DNA of 64,000 nt from Bradyrhizobium sp. NAS80.1 (lineage in GTDB: Bacteria > Pseudomonadota > Alphaproteobacteria > Rhizobiales > Xanthobacteraceae): the NCBI RefSeq assembly GCF_001908205.1, contig NZ_LGHL01000098.1, forward strand, positions 1 through 64,000, written 5' to 3'. Under the pieces are notes generated by a model that did not search any database, was not told the origin of the DNA, and saw only the letters and a program-made list of their open reading frames with translations. This document shows positions 25,831 to 33,542 of the stretch, piece by piece. Both the position numbers and the translations under genes were made by a program. Numbering within the stretch: position 1 is the first letter of the stretch; each line of letters begins with the position of its first letter.

Positions 25831-26979
25831 ATGTCGATAATCAATCGATCTCTCGCAGTTCTGGGTTTGGTGTTGGTTACATGCGGTGCCACTCAGGCGC
25901 AGACGTCAAAGCCGATCAAAGTCGGTGTATTCGTGGCCGTGACCGGTCCCGGTTCATTTCTAGGCGATGCTTCCAAGAAGACGTTTGAACTCTACACGCA
26001 GCAGTTCAACAAGAACGGTGGCGTCGACGGCCGTCAGATCGAGCTCGTGCTCTACGACTCCAAGACCAATCCAAAGGAAGCCGCGTCGCTGGCTAGAAAG
26101 CTCATCGACCAAGACCAGGTCGACGTGCTGATCGGCGCCAACACGACCGGCGAGGCGATGGCCGTCGTGCCGTTTGTCGAGGAAGCAAATATTCCGTTCA
26201 TCGCGTTGGCCGGCGGATCGGTCGTCGTCGACCCCGTGAAGAAGTGGGTGTTCAAGACGCCGCACACCGATCAGATGTCAGTCGAGAAGATCTATGCGCA
26301 GCTGCGCAAGGAGAAGCGCAGCAAGGTCGCGCTGCTTTCGGGTGCGGCCGGCTACGACCAGTCGTGCCGCAAGAACGCCAAGGAACTTTCGGCGCGCCTA
26401 GGCATCGATATCGTCTCCGACGAGCAGCATGGCTCGGGCGATACCGATGTCACCACCCAGTTAACCAAGATCCGCGGCAGCGGAGCGGACGCGTTGATTT
26501 ACTGCGGTGCCGGCGCGCCGTCGGCCTTGGTCGCTAGGAACTACAAGCAGCTGGGCCTGACCCTGCCTCTCTATATGACCGTGGGCGTTGCCTCGCAGGC
26601 CTACATCGAAGCTGCCGGTCCCGCCGCGGAAGGTTCTCGGGTCACGGGATCGGCGATCCTGGCCTTTGCTGACATGATGCAGGACGATCCGATCTACAAT
26701 GTCAGCAGGTCGCTGCACGATGGCTATGTCGCAAGCTACAAGGAAGAGCCGTCAGCATTCTCCGGTTACGCCTACGACGCGCTTTTGCTGACTGTCGAGG
26801 CGCTGCGCCGCGCCGGCACGACGGACAAGGCCAAGGTTCGCGATGCGCTTGAAGGCCTCAAGAACATTCCGGGTGTCAACGGCATCTATAACTTTTCAGC
26901 AACGGACCATCTCGGCTTCTCGGCAGATTCTATGTGGATTGTCGAGGTCAAGGATGGCCGCTACCGCAAAGTCGACTGA
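25831..26979 (+). CDS. Branched-chain-type ABC importer substrate-binding protein (LivJ-like)
   Basis: A 382-residue periplasmic protein with a signal peptide (LAVLGLVLVTCGATQAQ) and Peripla_BP_6 fold: IKVGVFVAVTGPGSFLGDAS, NKNGGVDGRQIELVLYDSKT, ASLARKLIDQDQVDVLIGAN, and the late SGYAYDALLLTVEALRRAGT. It heads a complete importer operon (permeases and ATPases follow). In such catabolic clusters Liv-type systems often carry aromatic or aliphatic acids rather than amino acids, so it probably brings in the cluster's substrate. Confidence 0.87.
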   Translation: MSIINRSLAVLGLVLVTCGATQAQTSKPIKVGVFVAVTGPGSFLGDASKKTFELYTQQFNKNGGVDGRQIELVLYDSKTNPKEAASLARKLIDQDQVDVLIGANTTGEAMAVVPFVEEANIPFIALAGGSVVVDPVKKWVFKTPHTDQMSVEKIYAQLRKEKRSKVALLSGAAGYDQSCRKNAKELSARLGIDIVSDEQHGSGDTDVTTQLTKIRGSGADALIYCGAGAPSALVARNYKQLGLTLPLYMTVGVASQAYIEAAGPAAEGSRVTGSAILAFADMMQDDPIYNVSRSLHDGYVASYKEEPSAFSGYAYDALLLTVEALRRAGTTDKAKVRDALEGLKNIPGVNGIYNFSATDHLGFSADSMWIVEVKDGRYRKVD

Positions 26980-26999
26980 CGCGTAGGAAGATAAAGGCG

Positions 27000-27872
27000 A
27001 TGGTCGATTTCCTGCAATTCCTGGTCGCCGGTCTAAGCCAGGGCGCGATCTATGCTCTGGTTGGCCTCGGCTTTTCCGTGATCTATCGCGCAACTCACAT
27101 TGTGAACTTCGCGCAAGGTGAGTTCGTGATGATCGGCGGCCTGGGAACGGCGGGAGCCCTGAGCTTCGCTCTACCGATGCCGTTGGCGATCCTGTCGGCA
27201 CTTGTTGCCGGATGTGTTGCCGCGCTGGTGCTGGATTTGATCGTCATCCGGCTGGCGCGGTTTGCACCGGCGCTGTTGCTGATCATCGTGACCATCGGGG
27301 CTTCCGTTGCCTTGCGCGGCGCGGCCCAGTTGGCCTGGGGGCGTAACTTCCATTCGATTCCGTCGCCTTTCGGCTCCGAACCACTACATGTCTACGGGGT
27401 CGCGATCATGCCGCAGGTTATCTTGATCTTGGTGACGACCGTGGGCGCGGTTGTGGGACTCCAGTGGTTTTTCCGGCGAACGCGCTTCGGTCAGGCGATG
27501 CTTGCCGCCGCGATCAATCCGACGGCCGCCAGCCTCGTCGGCATCGAGTTGCGTCACGTCTACACCGCGACCTTTCTGATCGCGGGTCTGCTTGGCATGA
27601 TCGCGGGCCTGCTGATCACGCCGCTTGCAATGGTGCATTTCGAGTCCGGCCTCGCGTTTAGCTTAAAAGGCTTTGCTGCAGCGATTCTCGGCGGGTTGGG
27701 CAGTGTTCCCGGCGTCGTGGCGGGCGGCCTCCTACTCGGCGTAGTTGAGTCTTTGAGCGCCGGTTACGTCTCGTCGGCCTACAAGGATGCGATTGCATTC
27801 CTCCTGATCATCGTCGTGCTGCTGACGCGACCGGAAGGCGTTTTCGGACGCCGCAGCACGGGGAGGGTCTGA
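27000..27872 (+). CDS. Liv-type ABC importer permease (LivH-like)
   Basis: A 290-residue inner-membrane protein beginning FLQFLVAGLSQGAIYALVGL, followed by the family signature NFAQGEFVMIGG. It has about eight hydrophobic helices and the cytoplasmic loop GFAAAILGGLGSVPGVVAGG that contacts the ATPase. It starts 20 bases after the binding-protein gene and overlaps the next permease by one base. Confidence 0.87.
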   Translation: MVDFLQFLVAGLSQGAIYALVGLGFSVIYRATHIVNFAQGEFVMIGGLGTAGALSFALPMPLAILSALVAGCVAALVLDLIVIRLARFAPALLLIIVTIGASVALRGAAQLAWGRNFHSIPSPFGSEPLHVYGVAIMPQVILILVTTVGAVVGLQWFFRRTRFGQAMLAAAINPTAASLVGIELRHVYTATFLIAGLLGMIAGLLITPLAMVHFESGLAFSLKGFAAAILGGLGSVPGVVAGGLLLGVVESLSAGYVSSAYKDAIAFLLIIVVLLTRPEGVFGRRSTGRV

Positions 27873-28813
27873 TGCCATTTTTCCCGGCACACAAACTGCC
27901 TCTGGCCGTGCTCGGCCTAGTCCTTGTTGCTCTGCCGTTCCTATTTGGCGGCAAATACCAGCTCTCCATTCTCATCCTCATCGGTATCAGTGCGATCGTC
28001 TGCGTCGGGATCAACCTGCTCGTGGGCGTGGCCGGCCAGATCAGCCTGGGCCATGCGGCGTTCTTCGGCATTGGCAGCTACGCGAGCGCCGTGTTCACGG
28101 GCGATTACGGCTGGAACGGCATTCTGGCCATGTTTGCCGGCATTTTGATCACGAGCGTCCTGGCAGCCACCGTCGGCTGGCCGATCCTGCGCCTCAAGGG
28201 CCACTACCTTGCAATGGCGACCTTGGGGGTCGGTCTGGTCATTCAGCTTCTTCTGATCCAGGAGGCAGGCATCACCGGCGGCCCTGACGGCCGCGCGGTT
28301 AAGGCGCTGACCATCTTCGGATTGCGCGTCAAGGGTGAGTGGGCTTGGTACTGCATCGTGGCGGGTGCACTCTTTGTCGTGGTCTGGGGCGCGCAGAATC
28401 TCATGTCGTCGCCGTGGGGCCGGGCGCTCCGCGCATTGCACGCCTCCGAGCCTGCGTCCGCCGCGGCCGGCATTGATGTCCACCAGATGAAGGTTGCGAT
28501 CTTCGCGGCGTCTGCTGGCCTCGCGAGCTTTGCGGGGAGTTTGTATGCGCACGCTCTCGCTTTCGTGACGCCCGACCAGGCGAGCTTTCTGCACTCGGTT
28601 GAATTCGTGGTGATGATCGTCGTGGGCGGCCTCGGCAGCGTTTATGGCAGTCTGGTGGGGGCGGCGATCCTCATCGTGCTTCCACAGGTTCTATCGAGCT
28701 TGAGCGATTACGAAAATCTCGCCTTCGGCGTTCTGCTCATCCTTGTCGTTTATCTGCTGCGTAAGGGCATCGTGCCGACGCTGCGTCTGATAGCCGTCGG
28801 AGGTGGACGATGA
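27872..28813 (+). CDS. Liv-type ABC importer permease (LivM-like)
   Basis: A 313-residue membrane protein with the LivM signature NLLVGVAGQISLGHAAFFGIG, the LKGHYLAMATLGVGLVIQL loop and the coupling loop VMIVVGGLGSVYGSLVGAA. It pairs with the LivH-like subunit to form the pore. Start and stop codons overlap both neighbours. Confidence 0.87.
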   Translation: MPFFPAHKLPLAVLGLVLVALPFLFGGKYQLSILILIGISAIVCVGINLLVGVAGQISLGHAAFFGIGSYASAVFTGDYGWNGILAMFAGILITSVLAATVGWPILRLKGHYLAMATLGVGLVIQLLLIQEAGITGGPDGRAVKALTIFGLRVKGEWAWYCIVAGALFVVVWGAQNLMSSPWGRALRALHASEPASAAAGIDVHQMKVAIFAASAGLASFAGSLYAHALAFVTPDQASFLHSVEFVVMIVVGGLGSVYGSLVGAAILIVLPQVLSSLSDYENLAFGVLLILVVYLLRKGIVPTLRLIAVGGGR

Positions 28814-29610
28814 GCGGACTCTCGATCAACGACCTCAAGGTCCATTTTGGCGGCATCCGCGCCCTTGACGGCGTCGATCTGACGTTCGGGTCGAGTGGCA
28901 TCCATGCGTTGATCGGACCGAACGGTGCGGGAAAGACCACACTGGTCAACGCGGTCACGGGCGTTTACGCGCCGACCGCGGGCCGCGTCTTATTCGACGG
29001 GCATGACATCACGGGACTGCCAGCCCACAAGCTTGCGACGCTCGGAGTGACGCGGACGTTTCAGAATCTACAGATCTTTTGGACCATGTCGGTACTGGAG
29101 AACGTGCTCGCGGGATTTCATCTCGACAGCAGCGCCGGATTTCTGCGCGGTCTCTTGCGCGGCCCAGCGCTCGTTCGCCGAGAACGCGAGCTCACGACGG
29201 CGGCGCTCGGCCTGCTGCGCCTGGTCAACCTTGAGGCGAAGGCGAATAATCCCGCCGACGCGCTCGCCTATGGTGAGCTCAAGCGGCTCGAGATCGCCCG
29301 CGCGTTGGCGGGGCGCCCGAAGCTTCTGTTTCTGGATGAGCCGGTCGCGGGATGCACCCAGAGCGAGAAGTGCGATCTTGCCGAGGTCATTCGCAACGCG
29401 GCCCGAGAATCGGCGGTGTCGGTCGTATTGATCGAACACGACATGCGTCTTGTTATGGCAGTGTCGGATCGTGTCACCGTGCTTGCGCAGGGCCGAATTC
29501 TGAGCACGGGAACGCCGTCCGAGGTGCGCGCTGATCCCAAGGTGATCACAGCTTATCTCGGCACCACCCAAAGCCACTTGGCGGAGCAGGTCCATGCTGT
29601 TGCAGGTTGA
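28810..29610 (+). CDS. Liv-type ABC importer ATPase (LivG-like)
   Basis: A 266-residue ATPase: Walker A GPNGAGKTT, Q-loop TRTFQNLQIF, Walker B LLFLDEPVAGC, switch IEHDMRLVM, and the LivG C-terminal LGTTQSHL. The signature region reads LAYGELKRLEIARAL in place of the canonical LSGGQ, as is usual in this subfamily. It overlaps livM by ATGA and the next ATPase by 17 bases. Confidence 0.87.
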   Translation: MSGLSINDLKVHFGGIRALDGVDLTFGSSGIHALIGPNGAGKTTLVNAVTGVYAPTAGRVLFDGHDITGLPAHKLATLGVTRTFQNLQIFWTMSVLENVLAGFHLDSSAGFLRGLLRGPALVRRERELTTAALGLLRLVNLEAKANNPADALAYGELKRLEIARALAGRPKLLFLDEPVAGCTQSEKCDLAEVIRNAARESAVSVVLIEHDMRLVMAVSDRVTVLAQGRILSTGTPSEVRADPKVITAYLGTTQSHLAEQVHAVAG

Positions 29611-30298
29611 CGGGCTGAGTTGCCGCTACGGCCGTGTATCAGCGGTCAATGATGTTTCGCTCGCCGTGCGCGAAGGCACGATCGTCGCCATCGTCGGATC
29701 CAACGGTGCTGGCAAGACGACGCTGCTGCGGACACTCTCGGGTATCCATGACGCCGCGGCGGGGTGCATAGTCTTTGCAGGTTCAGATATCACGCGACTT
29801 GCAGCGGCGAAGCGTGTGGCGGTTGGGTTGGTGCAGGTGCCGGAAGGCCGCCAAATCTTCGGCGCGCTGAGCGTCGAGGAAAACCTCAAGCTGGGCGCTT
29901 ATACGAGGCCGGCCAACGAGATTTCAGCCGGGCTTGAACAGGTATTCGTCCTTTTCCCCGTCCTTGCCGAGAGGCGAGCCGGCGAAGCGGGCGCTCTGTC
30001 CGGAGGAGAGCAGCAGATGCTGGCGATCGGGCGCGCGCTGATGGCACAACCGCGCCTGCTGCTCCTTGACGAGCCGTCCCTCGGACTCGCACCGATGATG
30101 GTCGAGTTCATTCTGGAAAAGATCGTCGAACTAAACCGGCGCGGTCTGTCTGTGGTCGTCGTGGAGCAGAACGCCAGTCTTGCGCTGGAGATCGCGCATG
30201 ATGCCTACGTGCTCGAAACCGGGCGCGTCGTTAAATCGGGCGAGGCGTGCGCGCTGCTGCGCGATCCCGCCGTGGTCGAAGCTTATCTTGGTGGTTGA
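29594..30298 (+). CDS. Liv-type ABC importer ATPase (LivF-like)
   Basis: A 234-residue ATPase. Walker A is GSNGAGKTT, signature LSGGEQQMLAIGRALM, Walker B LLLLDEPSLGLAP, switch region VVVEQNASLALEIA. It ends with the LivF-type VVEAYLGG. Its start lies within the end of the LivG-like gene, implying coupled synthesis of the two ATPases. Confidence 0.87.
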   Translation: MLLQVDGLSCRYGRVSAVNDVSLAVREGTIVAIVGSNGAGKTTLLRTLSGIHDAAAGCIVFAGSDITRLAAAKRVAVGLVQVPEGRQIFGALSVEENLKLGAYTRPANEISAGLEQVFVLFPVLAERRAGEAGALSGGEQQMLAIGRALMAQPRLLLLDEPSLGLAPMMVEFILEKIVELNRRGLSVVVVEQNASLALEIAHDAYVLETGRVVKSGEACALLRDPAVVEAYLGG

Positions 30299-30312
30299 AG
30301 AAGGAGCATTGC

Positions 30313-30621
30313 ATGCCGTTGCCGGAGAACTTGCTGATCGTCGAGGCAGTAATCGATCCAAGCGTGGAAGATCAATGGAACCGCTGGTACGACGAGGTCC
30401 ATCTGCCGGAGATCGTCGATTGCCCGGGCTTCCGCTCCGGCCAGCGCTATGTTTCCGAAAGCGACGAGGGCCGAACCTACGTGTCGGTCTATGAGCTCGA
30501 TGCGCCGGAAGCACTGAAAGGCGCGGAGTTCGCGTCGCGCCGCGGCTGGGGCCCGTTTGGCAGTCAGGTGAAATTCAAAACACGTCTCTACACGCGCCGC
30601 TCGCAAATTCTGGGAGAATAA
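30313..30621 (+). CDS. Small alpha/beta-barrel protein (DUF4286/EthD-like)
   Basis: A 102-residue protein started at ATG 30313 after AGAAGGAG. LLIVEAVIDPSVEDQWNRWY then DEVHLPEIVDCPGFRSGQRY is typical of dimeric alpha/beta-barrel proteins (EthD and DUF4286 type), which bind or rearrange small hydrophobic molecules in degradation pathways. The WYDEVHLPEI stretch holds the likely active-site His. It lies 14 bases after the ATPase gene, so it belongs to the same operon. Role unproven. Confidence 0.65.
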   Translation: MPLPENLLIVEAVIDPSVEDQWNRWYDEVHLPEIVDCPGFRSGQRYVSESDEGRTYVSVYELDAPEALKGAEFASRRGWGPFGSQVKFKTRLYTRRSQILGE

Positions 30622-30623
30622 AC

Positions 30624-31085
30624 ATGAGTGAAGCCGAGAGCTGGTACTGGCAGACAACTTGGAGCGATTTCCGGCGGGGCGCCACGCGGTTGCGTATGGC
30701 TTGGCCGGGCGGCTCCGCCGCAGTCTTGGTCTATGATGAGGGCGTGCCCCTGACGTCCGCAGCATTTCTTGCCAAGCTGCCGGTGTCGCTTCCGATGGTC
30801 CACGTGGCGTGGAGCGGGGACATGCTGATGGGCGCGCGCCCCGTCGATATCGGCATTTCGAGCGAGGAGAACCTGACGCGCCTGCCGCGTCCCGGCGATG
30901 TGGCATTCGACCCTAAGTACAACGAGATCACCGTTACCTACGGGACCGCGGAAGCCAAGCTGCCATCCGGCCTGAACACGCTCACGGTCTTTGCGACCGT
31001 TGTGTCGGGACTAGAGGACTTCGCGCGCTGGGCGCGGGCCCGAAGATTCGAGGGCGTCGGCACGGTCACTTTCGAGCGAGCGTGA
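30624..31085 (+). CDS. DUF3830-like (cyclophilin-fold) protein
   Basis: A 153-residue soluble protein with no signal peptide or membrane helix. The segment VPLTSAAFLAKLPVSLPMVHVAWSGDML resembles DUF3830/cyclophilin-like proteins that accompany hydrolase and transporter genes; GDVAFDPKYNEITVTYG also fits a beta-rich fold. It begins 2 bases after the preceding stop and is the last gene of the cluster. The family call is tentative; I see no catalytic motif. Confidence 0.5.
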   Translation: MSEAESWYWQTTWSDFRRGATRLRMAWPGGSAAVLVYDEGVPLTSAAFLAKLPVSLPMVHVAWSGDMLMGARPVDIGISSEENLTRLPRPGDVAFDPKYNEITVTYGTAEAKLPSGLNTLTVFATVVSGLEDFARWARARRFEGVGTVTFERA

Positions 31086-31201
31086 CGGCGACGCGTGCTC
31101 CGTCAATCCGGAACAATTTCAGCTGCCTCATCCAGGACGGATGAGCAATCTCCTGAAAGCCCACATTTAACAGATTAGACGACTGCAGAGCGTCTTACGA
31201 T

Positions 31202-31369
31202 GAATATCGTGGTGCCAACGACGGCTTGATCTCGACATCGAGCCTGATCGTCGGCGTGGCGGCTGCAACGGTAGCCCCCAAGAAATACTGGTAGCCGGAG
31301 TTGCCGTGCTCGTGGCCGGAGCGATGTCGATGGCCGCAGGCGGATATGTATCGGTGAGTTCGCAAGCCG
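31202..31369 (+). pseudogene. Fragment of a VIT1/CCC1-family iron/manganese transporter
   Basis: The plus strand reads YRGANDGLISTSSLIVGVAAA, then, after a one-base deletion at 31275-31279, QEILVAGVAVLVAGAMSMAA and YVSVSSQA. That is the first two membrane helices of VIT-family proteins (GANDGLISTASLIVGVAAA, VAGAMSMAAGEYVSVSSQ). The start, the cytoplasmic insert and the last helices are missing. It lies in the 31086-31619 gap, which otherwise holds nothing I recognise except the amiC promoter region. Confidence 0.65.
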
Positions 31370-31619
31370 CGCTCAGATTACGGAGTGAGATCCCCAGGCC
31401 GCAAAGGATATGTGCATTCTGCCTTCTTTTGCTGCACTAGCTAACAAGACCGACCAACTCGACGACTGTTAAGCAGCCGCCAGGGCTACGACCGCGTCGA
31501 TCGCTCGCTCCGATTTTTCCTTGTCGGAGTGAAGGCACCGTGCAATCCTTTGTTGCCGGACAAGCCAACAGCATCACAAGCGATCCTCCCGTCCTTCCCA
31601 CGACTTCGGGGGCTAAATC

Positions 31620-32777
31620 ATGTCCTACCCGTTGCAACATACAACCGCCCCTTGGCGCATCGGCGTGCTGTTCTCGCGAACAGGGTTCATGTCTGTGATT
31701 GAGGAGACCCAATATCAGGGGACTTTGCTGGCGATCGAAGAGATCAACGCTGCCGGTGGAATATGCGGCCGCGAACTGGTGCCCGTATCCTATGATCCCG
31801 GTTCCGATTCCGCGGCCTATGGGCACTATGCCAAGCGTCTGATGATCGAGGACGAAGTCAGCACGATTTTCGGCTGTTACACGTCGTCAAGCCGGAAGGC
31901 AGTATTGCCAGTAGTCGAACGGCTCAATGGTCTGTTGTGGTACCCAACGCTCTATGAAGGCTTTGAGGCGTCGCCCAATGTGATCTACACCGGCGCTTCG
32001 CCCAATCAGAACAGCCTCGCTCTCTGTCGGCATCTGATGGACAACTACGGGAGCCGTTTCTACTTCGTGGGGTCCGACTACATCTATCCGCGAGAATCAA
32101 ATCGCGTGATGAGAGAGGTTTTGAAGGCCAATGGAGGATCGGTCGTCGGCGAGCGTTACGTGAGCGTCCACGCTCGATGGCAGGATTTCCTGCCGATCGT
32201 GCAGGATATCCGCCGTCTTCGGCCCGATGTGATCTTCTCGACAGTCGTCGGCGAGGCGACCGTCTTCCTCTACCAGGCGTATGCCAACGTCGGGCTCGAC
32301 CCCCGGAAGATGCCCATCGCGAGCCTCACCACGACGGAAGCTGAGATCGCTGCCATGGGCTTCGATGTTGGAGAGGGTCATATCACCGCGGCCTCATATT
32401 TTCAGGGCATCGAGGGGGAGGCCAACGGCTCCTTCGTGAGAAAATTCAAGAAACGGTTCGGGGAGGATGCCTCGACCAATATGTGCGTGGAAGCCTCCTA
32501 CTTTCAGCTGCATCTCTTCGCGAAGGCTCTTGAACAGGCCAACACCCTCGACACCGAAGTTCTGAGAGCGATGGTCCTGGGAACGACATTTGATGCGCCG
32601 CAGGGGACCGTCACGGTGAACCCCAATTCCGGTCACGCCGACCTCTGGACCCGTATCGGCCGCGCCAATCGGCAAGGGCAATTTGACGTTATCAATCAGT
32701 CAAGAGAAGCCGTGCACGCCGATCCGTTCTTGATCGGGTATGGACGTGCGACCGCACAGGCAGGAAACGTCCAATGA
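31620..32777 (+). CDS. amiC: AmiC-type amide sensor (negative regulator of AmiR)
   Basis: A 385-residue Peripla_BP_6-fold protein without a signal peptide, so cytoplasmic. It reads WRIGVLFSRTGFMSVIEETQ, AIEEINAAGGICGRELVPV, SYDPGSDSAAYGHYAKRLM and TSSSRKAVLPVVERLNGLLWY, as in Pseudomonas AmiC, which holds AmiR inactive until an amide binds. It overlaps the ANTAR gene by ATGA, the classic amiC-amiR arrangement. Its nearest relative in the window is the exported binding protein at 33543, suggesting a common ancestor. No strong ribosome site is visible. Confidence 0.87.
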   Translation: MSYPLQHTTAPWRIGVLFSRTGFMSVIEETQYQGTLLAIEEINAAGGICGRELVPVSYDPGSDSAAYGHYAKRLMIEDEVSTIFGCYTSSSRKAVLPVVERLNGLLWYPTLYEGFEASPNVIYTGASPNQNSLALCRHLMDNYGSRFYFVGSDYIYPRESNRVMREVLKANGGSVVGERYVSVHARWQDFLPIVQDIRRLRPDVIFSTVVGEATVFLYQAYANVGLDPRKMPIASLTTTEAEIAAMGFDVGEGHITAASYFQGIEGEANGSFVRKFKKRFGEDASTNMCVEASYFQLHLFAKALEQANTLDTEVLRAMVLGTTFDAPQGTVTVNPNSGHADLWTRIGRANRQGQFDVINQSREAVHADPFLIGYGRATAQAGNVQ

Positions 32778-33415
32778 ACGAGGCCATGCGAAAGCCCGCC
32801 GGCAACCGAGAGGCGATCGGTCGCAAGACGATGGTGCAGGAGCTCGCAGATCTGACTGCGATCGTTCTTGCCCCGATGGATGATCAAGCAACTCTGTTGC
32901 TACGAGAATTGCAGCGCTATCGCATGCGCGTGCAGCAGGTCTGGCCGATGCCTACGACCGTTCCGGGCGATGCAGACATCGTGTTTTGCGAGTATTGCCC
33001 GGATCTTGCCCGGCGCTTGCCTTGGATCCCAGGTGATGCGCGATCGGCGCTGGTCGTGATCGTTCCGGCCACGGAGCCCGTTCAGGCAGAAGCATTGTCC
33101 CATGCAACGCCCAACGCCGTGCTGCCGCGGCCGTTTTCGCCGAATGCAGTGCTTTCAAGTCTAGTTCTGGCGAGAAGTCAGTTCGCTTATGAACGTCGCC
33201 TGCGCAGCAAAATCGAAAAGTTGGACGAGAACCTCCGCTCGATGCGCACGGTCGAGCGGGCGAAAGCTATACTCATGGCAACGCGGCAGATGCCGGAGAC
33301 CGAGGCTTACGGCTTCATCCGCCGGCAAGCGATGGATCGGCGCGTGTCGGCGAGCGCTGTCGCTGCGGCGATCGTTGACTCCTTCGAATTGCTTGGCTAC
33401 GATCCTCAACATTAA
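32774..33415 (+). CDS. amiR: AmiR-type ANTAR antiterminator
   Basis: A 213-residue protein. Residues about 25-130 look like a degenerate receiver domain (TAIVLAPMDDQATLLLRELQ, without a clear phospho-acceptor setting), followed by a coiled-coil (RRLRSKIEKLDENLRSMRTV). The C-terminal ANTAR RNA-binding domain reads ERAKAILMATRQMPETEAYG then FIRRQAMDRRVSASAVAAAI. ANTAR proteins bind paired hairpins in leader RNA and stop terminator formation. Tandem hairpins and a terminator lie immediately downstream (33414-33523), so the target is almost certainly the amide operon leader. Confidence 0.87.
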   Translation: MNEAMRKPAGNREAIGRKTMVQELADLTAIVLAPMDDQATLLLRELQRYRMRVQQVWPMPTTVPGDADIVFCEYCPDLARRLPWIPGDARSALVVIVPATEPVQAEALSHATPNAVLPRPFSPNAVLSSLVLARSQFAYERRLRSKIEKLDENLRSMRTVERAKAILMATRQMPETEAYGFIRRQAMDRRVSASAVAAAIVDSFELLGYDPQH

Positions 33416-33452
33416 TCCCCAATAGCGGGGATTCGGCGGCGACACTGCCGCT
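33414..33452 (+). promoter_or_regulatory. Tandem hexaloop hairpins, candidate AmiR (ANTAR) RNA target
   Basis: Hairpin 1: AATCCCC (33414-33420), loop AATAGC, GGGGATT (33427-33433). Hairpin 2: GCGGC (33436-33440), loop GACACT, GCCGC (33447-33451), with a flanking G-U pair. Two adjacent short stems with six-base loops just before a terminator is the architecture of ANTAR-bound RNA. The loop bases do not clearly follow the A1/G4 pattern I recall for other ANTAR targets, so the register needs testing. Hairpin 1 begins inside the amiR stop codon. Confidence 0.6.
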
Positions 33453-33470
33453 AGTCTGACAATCGGCAAC

Positions 33471-33523
33471 AAAGCCCTCCCAATGCTCGCGTAAGCGCGC
33501 ATCGGGAGGGCTTTTTTGTTTTT
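33471..33523 (+). terminator. Intrinsic terminator in the amide-operon leader
   Basis: AAAGCCCTCCC (33471-33481) pairs perfectly with GGGAGGGCTTT (33504-33514), with further pairing inside the loop (ATGC with GCAT). T6-G-T5 follows (33512-33523). It lies between amiR and the importer genes of the same strand, so it would cut the operon unless an antiterminator acts. It is the natural switch for AmiR. Confidence 0.88.
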
Positions 33524-33542
33524 CATTCCAGGAGCAAGAGAG

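Noticed and set aside
31500..31619. Sigma-54 promoter before amiC
   Set aside because: A GGCAC lies in the region but no GC element is correctly spaced behind it.
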